64,000 nucleotides of DNA from positions 124,001 to 188,000 of the forward strand of contig JASVEC010000001.1 of the NCBI GenBank assembly GCA_030770535.1. The letters are read 5' to 3'. Below the pieces are notes generated by a model. It worked only from the letters and a program-made list of their open reading frames with translations. It was not told the origin of the DNA and made no database searches. Of the stretch, positions 48,491 to 59,660 are shown in pieces. This DNA comes from Batkoa obscura (Eukaryota > Entomophthoromycota > Entomophthoromycetes > Entomophthorales > Batkoaceae). The first letter of the stretch is position 1; each line of letters starts with the position of its first letter. The position numbers and the translations under genes were made by a program.

Positions 48491-49066
48491 ATGAGTGAAG
48501 TAAATCCTAATCAACGTAATAAAGAAAATGAAAAGAAAGAATTTGTAGTAGAAGAACCATTGGATTTAGTTAAGTTATCTTTAGATGAGCGTATTTATAT
48601 TAAAATGCGTGGGGATAGAGAATTAAAAGGGAGATTACATGTAAGTTTAGAAGATTTAAATTATTTATTTTTTGGATTAAAAGAGACAAAGAAGAATTGA
48701 AATTTTTTATAAAGATAAAAGATGCACAGTAGAAATGGTATTTATATTCGATATTAATATTTAACTTTTTTAGGCTTATGATCAACATATGAATATGGTA
48801 ATTGGAGATGTTGAAGAAACTATAACAGTAGTTGAATTTAATAAAATTACAGAAGCAGAAAGTGTTAGGGTAAGTTTTTTTTTACAAAAAACTACAAAGA
48901 ATAAGATGTTAATTGTCTAATTTTTTTATATAGAACATTCATAGAAAATTTGAGCTATTATTTGTTCGTGGAGATGGGGTCATTTTGGTAAACTTTAAGT
49001 TCAATTGTCTTTTTTGATTTAACTGATGAATGTGTTTAGGTTTCTCCTCCTTCAAGGGTTAATTAA
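48491..49066 (+). CDS. LSM3: LSM3, U6 snRNA / decapping-complex Sm-like protein, four exons
   Basis: Subunit of the Lsm1-7 (mRNA decay) and Lsm2-8 (U6 snRNP) rings. 108 aa; exons 48491-48640, 48774-48869, 48934-48987 and 49040-49066. The N-terminal extension is followed by [20 protein letters not shown], the Sm1 motif [19 protein letters not shown], and then the LSM3-typical [11 protein letters not shown]. The Sm2 motif is [19 protein letters not shown]. The protein is short because of the last 27-nt exon; the stop follows SRVN. It lies 174 bp after SEC23 on the same strand and has its own short promoter. Confidence 0.93.
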
Positions 49067-49724
49067 AAGTTTATTTGATTATGTAGATATTGTTTTGTTT
49101 TTGTTTTTCATTTGAGTCAATTTTAGTTTATTTTTATAAAATTATATATAGCGAATTAATAGCTTAGAATAAATAGTTAACTAGATTGTATCAATTTTAT
49201 AGGAGCTCATCTATTTGAAGTCAAAAATTCAAAACAAGCTATTTTATTAAAGTAAAAGAAAGAAAATTTAATGTAAGGTTGATATTCATATTGAATTAGG
49301 AAAAATAAAACCATTAGTTTATATCTAACTTAAGTTCTCAATGATAATAGTAATAAATAATTTATTAAAATGTTAATAAGGTTTTATTTTATTTTTATTT
49401 TTATTTTTGTGACATTCTATTACTTTAATTCTATAACAGGTACCTAACCCATAAGGAGATGTATTTTTTTGTTTAAGAATTTTACTAGCAATTTTTCCAC
49501 TTAAATAGCGCTTAAAAAAATGGAAAAAGTGATGAAACCAAAAAACACCCTCATAAGTTACCAAAATTTCAATAAACAAGTATATTTTATCATCGAACTT
49601 TGTTAAATCAAGATGATATTTATTTGAAGTTGATATTACATATTAGCAAAAGCTGATTGAAATACAATGCTACGAATATTGAAAATAGGATTAAATAAAA
49701 AACACATGTTATGGTATTTAAATA
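49067..49724. other. Intergenic with one MITE
   Basis: AT-rich and non-coding. Apart from the family-A element at 49452-49555 there is a short TTTTTA-like run near 49387-49406. The minus-strand open frame 49373-49579 mostly reads through the element and is not supported. Confidence 0.5.
49452..49555 (+). mobile_element. Family-A foldback MITE
   Basis: Near full-length copy beginning TAAGGAGATGTATTTTTTTG and ending ACACCCTCATA, with AGCGCT in the centre. Confidence 0.75.
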
Positions 49725-49796
49725 CTCCCCATCAGGGAATCGAACCCTGGCCATCACGGTGAGAGCGTGAGATCCTAACCACTGGACCAATGAGGA
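49725..49796 (-). tRNA. tRNA-Glu (CTC)
   Basis: The 72-nt minus-strand sequence starts TCCTCATTGGTCCAGTGGTT. The anticodon stem is TCACG / CGTGA around the loop CTCTCAC, giving anticodon CTC (Glu). The T arm is CAGGG TTCGATT CCCTG. The acceptor stem includes one G-T pair. It is the isoacceptor of the two TTC genes in this window. Confidence 0.93.
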
Positions 49797-50435
49797 AGCT
49801 TTTTCATTTTGATAAAAAATCAAATTTAAAATAATTTTTAACCGATTTCTAATTATCTTTAAAGCATTAAAAAGCTTATTTTGACCAAATTTTAAAATCT
49901 TTTGAAAGGGAATAAAGACCAAGGAGATTTGGGTTCAAATGGAGTATATTCGGTATTCATTAGATAAGAAATCAAAATAATCATTTATGATTCAAATACT
50001 TTTATATTTATAAATTTTGTTTATATTTACTATAGTTACAGTTTTAATATTTCCTGTACTTCTTTCAACAATTTTCAAAGCTTAAACTTGTAATTTAAAA
50101 ATAACTTTTGGGATGTCTTTTTTGCTTAAGAAATTTACTAACAATTTTTCTTCAATAGCACTTGGAAAATGGAAGAAGTGATGAAACCAAAAAAAACACT
50201 CATTTTATTACTATTATCCTAATCCACTGTTCATTTAAAGCCAAGTTTGTAGTTACTAAATTAATATTAGTTCCTTTCATAATCCGATCCTTATTATCTG
50301 ATTGGATATTCTAACCCTCAAAAGAGTCAAGCTGCATAATATATTATGTTTAACATTTAGTTATTAAAGTATAATTTAATTATTTTTACTTTTTTTCTAA
50401 TTTTAATCATTTTTTAAACACTTATTATTTTCATT
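49797..50435. other. Intergenic with one degenerate MITE
   Basis: Non-coding. It has a diverged family-A element (50112-50205) and presumably the promoter of the Zn2Cys6 gene near its right end. Confidence 0.45.
50112..50205 (+). mobile_element. Family-A foldback MITE, diverged
   Basis: It begins GGATGTCTTTTTTGCTTAAG and ends GAAACCAAAAAAAACACTC. The terminal TATGGG and CCATA are eroded and the centre is shortened, so this is probably an old copy. Confidence 0.6.
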
Positions 50436-52184
50436 ATGATATCTAAAAACCCGAGTTATCAACCATCAATTAATAAATTTTCTATTGACAGTAAATTATC
50501 TCATATCCCTTGTTTCAATTGTCGACGAGCTAAAAGGAAATGTAGCCGGAGTTTACCCAATTGTGATAGATGTTTATTAAAAGGATTAAGTTGTTGTTAT
50601 CAAGATGATAAGCCGAAGAAAGAAAGTAATGTAAGCAGCGGAGAGGTGTTGAGTTTTAAACAGTATCAAAATAGGGAAGGCGTGAAGGATATAGAGAGAA
50701 GGAAGAGTGAGGATAGATATAAGAGTTATCAGTTTAAAGTTGAACAAGTAACGTTAAGCTCGAAGAATAATATGGAAAGTTGGAGACCAGTTAATTTACT
50801 CAAAAAGATACTATGTAAGTCCAAAATTGACAGGAATGAACGATTATTTATTAAAAGGGATGGGGATATTGAATATTATGGTTCAAATATTTTTGGAAAT
50901 ATTATTACTATATTTCATACATTAAAAAAAGGGGATAATAAAGTATTAAATAAAATTAATTTAATTAGTAGTAAAACCAATTTAATTCAACCATATAGAC
51001 AATTAATTATGAATCGAGAGTATCTCATTAATGAAGCTATTGAAGCTTATTTTGAACATTATAATCCTTATTTAAATTATATGGATGAAACTATATTTAA
51101 AAAAGATGCTAATTCTTTATTGAAAAATGTTGTGACTATTATTGGATTGAAGTATTTAAATCAGGGACAAATAGATCAAGATATTGCAAAATGGTTAGGT
51201 CAACAAATTCAAGAAGAATTAAAAATTCAATTTTATAAACCGTCCTTATCTTTAGTAATTACATTAACACTAGTATCGCAATTTATTGGTATACCAGGAT
51301 TATTCAAAGCAGCTTATTTATTTACTGGAGTAGCTAGTAGAATGGCCCAAAATTTAGGGTTACATCAATTGCCTAAAAATCATTTAAGGTTATCAAAAGA
51401 TTATTTAAGAATGCGATATTCAACTTGGCAAATGTGTTGGTTTAATGAAAAAATGCATGCTTTATTATTAAATCGACCGACTATTATTACAGATAATTTA
51501 CCTTCTTTTTCATTTCAAGAACCAGATCCTTTACCTCCACTTAGTTCTTTAGGTACTAAAACGGAATATAAATTAGCAAGAAATGCTATATCATTAACTT
51601 ATTATATCAATTTAATTAAATTAGGGACTTTAATTGGTTTATATTTTGCCTGTGTTAAAGTCCATTTCCCAGCTAATCTAGAAAAAGCTCCACATCTTTG
51701 TTTAATTATGTTAAAAAGAATGTCAGATTGGTATCGAGATTTAGTTTATTCTATGAAAAATATATGGCATCGACAACCACTTTGGGTTTATGATTTATCT
51801 CAACATTTTTCAAGTTATAGTTTAATATTATATCATTGTATAAGATTACATTTATTAAATTATTTTTTAAAATCAGAAGATATATTAAAAAAGTATGGTT
51901 TTATTAAAGAGATTATTTATTCTTCAACAAGTATTATTTTAATTGCTGAGAAATTAAAGGAGGCATACTTTCAAAATGGGACTACTAATAGATTCTTTTG
52001 TTTATGTTGTGCTATATTAAGTTTAAATTACTTATGTCAAAGTAAAGAGAAAGAGGTTGTAGAACAATGTCAACCTCTTTTGATTAAAGCAATTAGGATT
52101 TTATATAATGCTAGATTTAAGTTCCCTATTGTTGAAGATTTCTTTTACTTGATTCCGGAGGTAGTAAATATGAAAACTAATTAA
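50436..52184 (+). CDS. Zn2Cys6 fungal transcription factor
   Basis: Nuclear DNA-binding regulator, 582 aa, single exon. The zinc cluster is near residues 26-53: C26-x2-C29-x6-C36-x6-C43-x2-C46-x6-C53, with the basic RRAKRK between the second and third Cys. This is the fungal binuclear-cluster pattern. Residues about 190-480 resemble the fungal-specific transcription-factor (middle homology) domain, with AAYLFTGVASRMAQNLGLHQ and RYSTWQMCWFNEKMHALLLNRP being characteristic. The target genes are unknown. It stands alone; the nearest gene downstream on the same strand is the acyl-CoA synthetase, and regulation of it is only a possibility. Intronless, unlike most neighbours. Confidence 0.9.
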   Translation: MISKNPSYQPSINKFSIDSKLSHIPCFNCRRAKRKCSRSLPNCDRCLLKGLSCCYQDDKPKKESNVSSGEVLSFKQYQNREGVKDIERRKSEDRYKSYQFKVEQVTLSSKNNMESWRPVNLLKKILCKSKIDRNERLFIKRDGDIEYYGSNIFGNIITIFHTLKKGDNKVLNKINLISSKTNLIQPYRQLIMNREYLINEAIEAYFEHYNPYLNYMDETIFKKDANSLLKNVVTIIGLKYLNQGQIDQDIAKWLGQQIQEELKIQFYKPSLSLVITLTLVSQFIGIPGLFKAAYLFTGVASRMAQNLGLHQLPKNHLRLSKDYLRMRYSTWQMCWFNEKMHALLLNRPTIITDNLPSFSFQEPDPLPPLSSLGTKTEYKLARNAISLTYYINLIKLGTLIGLYFACVKVHFPANLEKAPHLCLIMLKRMSDWYRDLVYSMKNIWHRQPLWVYDLSQHFSSYSLILYHCIRLHLLNYFLKSEDILKKYGFIKEIIYSSTSIILIAEKLKEAYFQNGTTNRFFCLCCAILSLNYLCQSKEKEVVEQCQPLLIKAIRILYNARFKFPIVEDFFYLIPEVVNMKTN

Positions 52185-53128
52185 GTGTATTGAGATGAAG
52201 GGAAGGAGATATTATTTATTAAGATGTCTATGGAAAATGAAGAGTAACAATCGTTGAAGTTATTATCAGGGTATTATATTCAACTAAATAATTATTTTAA
52301 TTTAGTAATAGTTACGTGATATTATGTGTATTTTTAGAATAATAAATTGTTATTTTCATTGAGATATTATTCATTTGATGTAGGTAAAAATTAGTTATAC
52401 TAAAAGGATAGGAATTTATTTTTTATAAAAGTTTATACTATCTCATATAGAATATATTACATATTGATAACCTATGATAAGATTATATAATAATATTAAA
52501 TAGAGGTAGTTTTTTGTACAATTTGACATTATAACAAAAGTGGTAAAAATACTAAATTCTTCTTAAATTGTCTATAAATGGTTTAATTTCAAAATCTATG
52601 CTTTTATTCATTGTTTAATTCTTTGATTTATTAAATCAATCAATCATTTATCTATTGATGATATTTTATCCGATCAGTTGACTTTTTATTACCACCTTCT
52701 TTTTACGATTTATCCCTCTTTATGTTATATGTTATTTATGCTATTCTATTTAGATATAATAATATACTAGATACTTGTATTTTATATATCAAATAAAACA
52801 CAGTGAATAAACACAAACAAGTATTTAATTTATAAATAAAATATTCACAGCATTTTTTACAAATATAACCTTACATCAATTAACTCTAGGTAGCCAATCA
52901 AAATCAAATTTTTAATAATCAAAAGAATATATTTTCCATTTAGATGTCTCATGACAACTCCATTCACCTATCAATTGAATATTTTTATATGCACTTCAAG
53001 TCACATTTTATGCTTACAAGACAATAAAAAAAGTAAAACAAAAATCTCATATTTCGAAAACTATATAAACGCTAATGAAAACCAGCATTTGATTTAATCT
53101 TGTTCAACTCCAAAAAAAATAATAAAGA
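52185..53128. other. Intergenic, acyl-CoA synthetase promoter
   Basis: Non-coding. A TATATAAACG lies at 53063-53072, about 60 bp before the ATG of the acyl-CoA synthetase, and is a likely TATA box. No other feature. Confidence 0.5.
53063..53072 (+). promoter_or_regulatory. TATA-like box of the acyl-CoA synthetase
   Basis: TATATAAACG lies about 57-66 bp upstream of the start codon at 53129, with no competing ATG-initiated frame in between that is longer than a few codons. Confidence 0.5.
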
Positions 53129-55146
53129 ATGTCCATTATCAAAGCCAAGGATACAATTAGTATCCCAACTCATTTAAATTTAACAGATTTCATTTTCAAT
53201 ACTTCTAATGCTTACAATCCATGTTTTAAAAATTGGGATTTAAATGCGTTTATTGATAGCGAAAGTCAAGAAAGCATCTCCAACTTTGAAATGAGAAATT
53301 TAGTTCATGAATTAGCTTCTGGTTTAGTTCATCATTTTAAACTTCAAAGAGGGGATGTATTACTTATCTTTGCTCCAAATCATATTCATTATGCTACTTT
53401 ACTTTTAGCCGCAACGAGTATTGGTAAGTGATGTTTTTTATTTTTATTTAATCTTAATTTTTTATTTGATTTTCAGGTGTTGTTGTTACCACTACCAACC
53501 CCAATTATACTGACAATGAATTAGTCCATCAATTAGAACATTCTAATGCCAAACTTATTTTCACTGTCCCAGAACAAATGGGTATTGTGAGTAAAGCCTT
53601 AAGTAAACTAAAACATGAAATCCAAGTAGCTAGTATTGAAAAAGAAGGCTTCAAGACAAAACATACTGCCGTAATTGGCTTAAACCAATTAAAAACTAAA
53701 AAGGAATATTTGAAATTAGTATTTAAAGATCAAGAGGAAATTAAATCCACTCCAGCTATGATTGTTTATTCTTCAGGAACTACTGGGTTACCTAAAGGTG
53801 TGGTTTTAACTCACTATAATTTGATTTCTAATGTATTGCAAACGGAATCTTTGTCCAGAGGTGCCCATGCCACTGGTAGAGTTACAATAGGTGTGTTGCC
53901 TTATTATCATTGTTATGGTATTGTTACTTTATTGCTAGTTGGCGTACATAATCATATGATTACAGTTAATGTTAAGAAATTTAATTTTGTTAAGGTAAGA
54001 GAGAATAATAAGGTTTTGTTTATTGTATTTATTAACTTTTTTTTAGCTATTAGAGTCTGTTCAAAAATTTAAAATTGAAACGATGTATTTAGCACCACCT
54101 ATTATTTTAGGATTGGCTAAAGTAAGTTTTATTATTATTACTATTATTCTATTGATTTTGTTGTTGTTTTATTTTTTAGAGCCCAGAAGTCACCAAATAT
54201 AATCTCAGTAGTTTAAAAGCAATTGTAAGTGGAGCTGCTCCATTATCAATTGATACCGCTAAGTTGGCTAAGAAAAGATTAAATGTTCATATTGGTCAGG
54301 GTTATGGTAAGAATAATAATCCATTTTATATTAAATTAATAAATAATAATAATATTTAATTTCTAAAAGGTATGTCTGAATTAACTCCTGTGACCTCATT
54401 ATTACCCTTATCCAGTGATAATATGAGTTCCGCTGGTTTATTATGTCCTAATATAGAAGCTAAAATTATTGATGCAGATAATGGTAATTTATTAAATGTG
54501 GGGGAAAGAGGTGAATTATGGGTTAAAGGTCCTAATGTTATGTTGGTAAGTCTATAATAATAATAGTTATTATAATAACTTATATAGATTGATTTCAGTT
54601 ATTTATTTATTTAATATTTTTTAGGGTTATTTAAATAATCCAAAAGCAACAAAACAAACGATTGCTGAAGATGGGTTTTTAAGAACTGGTGATGTAGGGC
54701 ATTTTGATAAAGATGGTTATTTATATATTACCGATAGGATTAAGGAATTGATTAAAGTAAACTTTATTTTATTTAATTATATCACAATATTCATACTAAC
54801 CCATTCTTCTTAGTACAAAGGTAACCAAGTAGCCCCAGCAGAATTAGAAGATATCCTACTATCTCATCCCAAGGTCCTTGACTGCTGTGTGATTGGTATC
54901 CCTAATGAAGAAGCTGGAGAATTACCTAAAGCATATATCGTATTATCAGAAGCCGATCCGAAAAAAATTGAACTACAAGTGAATGAAATTCGTAAATTTA
55001 CTCATGAAAAATTAGCTCCTTATAAATATTTACGTGGTGGTATTGAGGTTATTAGAGAAATTCCAAAGTCACCAGCGGGTAAGATTTTAAGGAGAGTGTT
55101 GAGGGATATGCATTTGAAAAAACATGGTAAGAACGGCAAGCTTTAA
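53129..55146 (+). CDS. 4-coumarate-CoA-ligase-like acyl-CoA synthetase, seven exons
   Basis: ANL-superfamily adenylating enzyme that activates a carboxylic acid to acyl-AMP and then acyl-CoA. 551 aa; exons 53129-53423, 53477-53994, 54047-54121, 54180-54306, 54370-54545, 54625-54756 and 54814-55146, all with GT..AG introns. Motifs in order: the P-loop-like [18 protein letters not shown]; the [14 protein letters not shown] region; [37 protein letters not shown]; the hinge [21 protein letters not shown]; and the catalytic Lys region [11 protein letters not shown]. The N-terminal domain and the whole C-terminal lid are present. The C-terminus GKL is near but not a canonical PTS1, so peroxisomal location is only possible. 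The substrate (a phenylpropanoid-like or medium-chain acid) cannot be told from sequence alone. Confidence 0.93.
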
Positions 55147-55403
55147 TGAAGAGAGCAAATGGAGAGTTTTTTTTATTAATAAAGAGATATGAGTTTGTTT
55201 TGATTTTTTTGAAGCTGATTGTTTATAGTTTTGATATTTGAGCTAGCTGTGATTGAATTTTTTTATAATGAGTGGCCTTTTAATGGTGATATATAAACGT
55301 TCAAAGTTTCAATTGATTGCCTTAGTAGTATTTGCCTTATAATAAAACTTAAAGGATAAAATAAATAAAATTAATTAGGGTTAGAAAACTAGTAAATTGC
55401 GCT

Positions 55404-55553
55404 CTACCATATAGTCGGTTTATTGTAAACTTTACCTTTCTGGTCAACAATAAAATACTCTCCATTTCCATCTTCAGTACCTTTATCATGAGACAAACTC
55501 GGAAACTTTTCTATATTGCTTCCACCAATGCATCCTCTCTGGTTCACCTTAAC
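55404..55553 (-). pseudogene. Possible 3' coding remnant
   Basis: A minus-strand frame of 50 codons has a non-repetitive, gene-like composition (contains NGEYFIVDQKGKVYNKPTIW just before a TAG). It is preceded by ATACTAG, which could be an intron acceptor. No upstream exon was found. It may be the last exon of a lost secreted-protein gene. I do not recognise a family. Confidence 0.25.
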
Positions 55554-56408
55554 CTAGTATTTCTTCCTACTTCTCCCTTCAACACATAACCCTAACTATT
55601 GTTGGTATTTATATCTTAAAATTATGATTTAAGGATTTTTTCCTTACTTTTATCCTCTATATTTAACTAACTGCGTCTCAACATTCACCTTAATACCTTA
55701 TTTTTTAAAGATATTTTTAATTTCATTTTCACATCTCTTTATTAAGATTGAGTTTTATTTCAGAAACGCCACAGATCTAGATTTAAATTGTAAATACAAT
55801 TTATAAATATTATAAAAGTATGAATTTTAAATGATTTTAAATAAAATAAAATTTATAGTAATAGTAATAATTGTATTTATAATTATAATTTTAAAATAAA
55901 ATATTATAGTTTGTTTACATTTTAATAGCTATTTATAATAATCCAGAGTTTATGGAATTTTACAATAAAATAAAAAAATATTATTAAAGTTTATTATTGA
56001 TAACAATAAACTTAATCAAGTAATATATAAAATTAATGCTTTAAAAAAACAGGAAACAAAAACTAGCAAGTAGGATTATTATCAACTATAGCTTTAATAT
56101 ACTTTTTTGATAAATGTAAAAGTTTTAGATTTAATATAAATAGAAATTAATATAATTATTTGAAAATAATTAATAGTAATAAATATCAAAATTATAATCT
56201 ATTATTAAAAATATAAAAAAAATTAAAAATAAGCAAATTAAAATTATTGCATAATATCTACTTAATAAGTCAATCATTTTATCAAGGTTTAATAAAAAAT
56301 AATGATAATATATATTTATCGGATAATATATATATATATATTAAATAAAAGTAAAAAAGTGATATATAATAAATATTTTAATAATTCAAAAAATAAAGCA
56401 GTAACTAG

Positions 56409-56706
56409 TGTGAAATATTGCTTTATCAGCTCTCCGATTGATTATAACATAATCAATTATTTAAGTTGTGTTCTCAAGTTCAAGCACAGTCAAGTCGGAG
56501 TCTCTTATTTTGATTTGTTGCGAGAATTTGTAACTTCACATTGCAAAGAATATTATCCTCTCGTTTTGATATCCATACTTGTTGGAGTATAAAAGAGATC
56601 CTTCGTGACCAAGTGGTAGCAATTCTCACAGTAAATCTATATAAGGAACTCTGAATTGGTTATTATGCTATAATCAATCATAGAGTTAATGAAGCGATAT
56701 TTCACA
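56409..56706 (+). mobile_element. Foldback family D, full copy (about 300 bp)
   Basis: The left end reads TGTGAAATATTGCTTTATCA and the reverse complement of the right end reads TGTGAAATATCGCTTCATTA. Similarity continues inward through GATTGATTATA and, with gaps, to GCGAGAATT / GTGAGAATT, so the element is nearly palindromic. There is no coding capacity. The left two thirds match the truncated copy at 349-544. It is probably a non-autonomous DNA transposon. No target duplication was identified with confidence. Confidence 0.6.
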
Positions 56707-57332
56707 ATAACACTAAAATAATTTATTTATTTGATAGCAAATTTGCAATATTAGCTATAAAGCAGTTAGTAATAAATATTTTTTAAGGTTTTATAAAAAA
56801 ACACATTTATTTATATATTACAGCTTTGACTAATATCAATATATAAGTTGTACTAGTAAAAACTTTGCTAATCTGGGAGTTTCTATTCAATTCATTAAAA
56901 ACTCTGTCAATTTACAATACAAATTATAATAAAATAAATTAAAACTGTATCTGAGTACTTTTGTTTTTAATAAAAAATCTATTTTTATGAAATCTTAAAC
57001 AAAGCTTTTAAAATATAAAATATTTAAAAATTGGATAAAAAAATGAAACCACCTTGGACATCCCTAAATTATTATTATAATTTCATTTATAGCAACTATC
57101 AACAAGCACTATACTATTCTAGAAAGTCGACCCATCTAGGTCAATGGTAAAAGCAAGAAAAGTACATTAAAAAATAGTTGTAAAAATCCAAGCTTTTATA
57201 TAAAATTTGAGTCTTCAATTAACACCAAAACCTTTTGTAGCTAATATTATAAATATTTTAGAATATTATGTCACAAACATAGGTGATATTAAACAAAAAA
57301 ATAAAGAGCTATTTGGATCGATTTCTCAAATA

Positions 57333-57395
57333 TATATTAAAAGCTTAAATAATATGTACTTTTTTAAAATATATATTATTTAAGCTTTTAATATA
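57333..57395. repeat. 23-bp perfect hairpin
   Basis: The left stem TATATTAAAAGCTTAAATAA... (57333-57355) pairs exactly with 57373-57395 across a 17-bp loop. The stems contain AAGCTT at their centre. Confidence 0.8.
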
Positions 57396-57420
57396 AGTAC
57401 ATGGGATATTTTTTTACAAA

Positions 57421-57660
57421 TTGTCCTTTTTTGCTATTATTTTAAAATTTAGAATTAATTAACCAGTACGCTATTGAAGCTTGAATTTGTACTAACTAAC
57501 CATTCATTTTAAAATAGAAATTAAATTAATAGGCATCAAATTAATATAATAGGAACAAATAATTAGTTATAAAACTCATCATTTCCAGGACACATTTGAA
57601 CTTAAACAGCCGCATTGGTTGACTAATTTTATACTTTAAAATAATAGCAAAAAAGGGCAA
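57421..57660. mobile_element. Family-B MITE candidate, 240 bp with 27-28-bp TIRs
   Basis: The left end TTGTCCTTTTTTGCTATTAT continues TTTAAA. The reverse complement of the right end is TTGCCCTTTTTTGCTATTAT and continues TTTAAA, with one mismatch. The interior is non-coding. Only one copy was noticed. Confidence 0.6.
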
Positions 57661-57679
57661 CGGGTAAAAAACATTCCCG

Positions 57680-57784
57680 TATGGGGGTGTTTTTTTTGGT
57701 TTCATTATTTTTTCCATTTTTTAAGCACTATTTGAGCGGAAAGATTGTTAGTAAAATTCTTAAACAAAAAAATGCACCCCCGTA
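57680..57784 (-). mobile_element. Family-A foldback MITE
   Basis: Full-length copy beginning TATGGGGGTGTTTTTTTTGG and ending GCACCCCCGTA, lying 20 bp after the family-B element. The ends are the most G/C-rich of all copies, and the centre is AGCACT. Confidence 0.75.
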
Positions 57785-58703
57785 TATTTAAGAATTAAAT
57801 AATTTTTTTTTATTTACTCCTAGAAATAACTTTCTTTTTTGGGCAAAAATGATGGCAAGTAAATCATTGGCTATAGCAAAAATCCAATTTTATAAAAAAT
57901 TTTAATAAAGACTTAATTTTAGCAAATAATTGATATTTTAAAATATCTTATTCAATTAACAAAAGATAAATAAAATACTTTGATTTGAATTTAAACTTTA
58001 GTCTTTTATTATTGATAATAAAATGCCGCTTAGTTATTTAAAAAAAAAGGTTTAAAAAATAAAAGCAAACCTGTTTAAATAAATTCACTTTTTAGGCTTA
58101 AGTTTTATTTTTTTCGGAATTTATTTTAGCCATGAAATTGAAATTTTTAATCAAGAATTAATTTTTACTCTAATTCCGCAGCTTTTGTAGCTAGAATTTG
58201 CCTAATAAAAAGTTAGTTCTAGGAATACCCAAAAGTAATTTTATTTGAGTTTTTAAAAAAATGTCAATTAAAATTTGAGATTTTTAAAATTAAGTGTATA
58301 ACAATTCAAACAGTTAATTAAAATTTAAGTTTGAAAAAATAGGCTTTAATAATACTCAAAAACTATTCTATCGATTTTTTTCATCTGAAAGCACATGGTT
58401 GAGGAACTGATAGAGTATTAGTTAAAACAAAATTTATTCATTTAGACCAGTTCGTAATAATACTTGTTAATAAAGTAAGTAAAAATGTTAAATTTAAATA
58501 TGTAAAAATATATTAAAAAGGTAATTTATATATATATGTTGATTAAAACAATATTTGTTTTAGAGAAAATAATTAGTTTTAAAAAGAAATTCCAATAAAA
58601 AAACAAGAAATTGATTTGATTGAGGTCAACAAATTTGTTTATTTAGTTTTTTGTTAAAAAATAATAAATAATAATTATTCTTTTAATTTTTAACAGTGTG
58701 ATG

Positions 58704-58775
58704 TTCTTCATGGTCCAGTGGTTAGGATTTTCCGCTTTCACCGGAACGGCCGGGGTTCGATTCCCCGTGAGGAAG
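58704..58775 (+). tRNA. tRNA-Glu (TTC), copy 2
   Basis: 72 nt starting TTCTTCATGGTCCAGTGGTT. The anticodon loop CTTTCAC gives TTC (Glu), and the discriminator is G. It is base-for-base identical to the copy at 42393-42464 on the other strand. A TTTT lies about 20 bp downstream. Confidence 0.93.
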
Positions 58776-59660
58776 TAACTCACGAGTTAATAGTTTTATT
58801 AAAGATTTTTAGCATATGAATAGTTTATAACATCTATTTAATTTTTTACACTATAAACCAAATATCAATACCTTTTATACTGTTTGTTATAGTTAAATTA
58901 CTTTGCTAATACTTGTAAAGCTTAAACGAAATTTCAAATAGTGTAATTTTGTTATTAATAACTGCTATTGTGTTTCCTTTATACACTTCTGATCAAAATG
59001 GTTAAGTTAAACATTTCGGATAAAGGACTAATGTTTCTCATTGTACCCCCAAAGTAACCATAAGGCATTACTTTTTATAGGATTACAAATGCTGGTCAAT
59101 ATAGTACTTTTTGCTTTTTTTTTCCTGTTAGTATAAATTACCTTTTAAATGTTTTTATTATTTCGCATAAATAAAGGTATTTACAGTTAACAACTATTGG
59201 ACAATAGTTAATCGAATTAAATTGAACTGCATAATTTAAGAATTTAATGTCAAGATTGTACATTATTATACAGTTATACACAACACCACAATATGTAATC
59301 TTGTAAAATTAAAGCTTATTTTATAAATTATCTATTAATATTATTTCTTTATTTGGCTTTTATAGTTTTGCAATAAATTGAAACAATATGTAAAAGGTTA
59401 TAAAGAGCCATATTTAATGATATAGTCCAAACCGCTAGAAATTTTGTATGGGGGTGCCTTTTTTGTTTAACTTTATAATAAATTTTCCAGTTTCATTCTT
59501 GAATAGATATGGATAAAAATGAATAAGATATTATTGTAGGCATTTTTAGCATATATTTGCTTAAAGCAACTTTGAAAACTTCAACATGGTGAAATAGTAG
59601 CACAATTATGTATTTTATTTAAGAAGTGATAGATGAAAATAAGCGGTAAAGAGATGACGG
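58776..59660. other. Intergenic with a family-A remnant
   Basis: Non-coding. A family-A-like left end occurs at 59457-59482 with a degenerate continuation. No gene. Confidence 0.45.
59457..59530 (+). mobile_element. Family-A remnant
   Basis: It begins TATGGGGGTGCCTTTTTTGT and then only loosely follows the family (TTTTCCAG .. GAATAG .. ATGGATAAAAATGA). The right end is not recognisable. It is a decayed copy or a chance match. Confidence 0.4.

Larger units (their letters stand above)
55147..58703. other. Long non-coding stretch with several foldback elements
   Basis: About 3.5 kb. It contains a short possible coding remnant (55404-55553), the full family-D element (56409-56706), an isolated hairpin (57333-57395), a family-B element (57421-57660) and a family-A element (57680-57784). 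I see no gene; the open frame 56302-56592 mainly reads through the family-D element. Confidence 0.5.

Noticed and set aside
49620-49922. 100-codon minus-strand frame
   Set aside because: It reads through tRNA-Glu(CTC) and AT-rich flanks.
56302-56592. 96-codon frame with hydrophobic residues
   Set aside because: Most of it lies in the family-D repeat; the first part is simple TATATA sequence.
56605-56640. A-box-like TGACCAAGTGGTAGC suggesting a tRNA gene
   Set aside because: No B box or cloverleaf follows; it lies inside the family-D element.
56409-56706. Family D read as a solo LTR because it starts TG, ends CA and has TATAAAAG
   Set aside because: The two ends are inverted repeats over about 45 bp, which fits a foldback DNA element better than an LTR; no retroelement genes or primer-binding site are seen.
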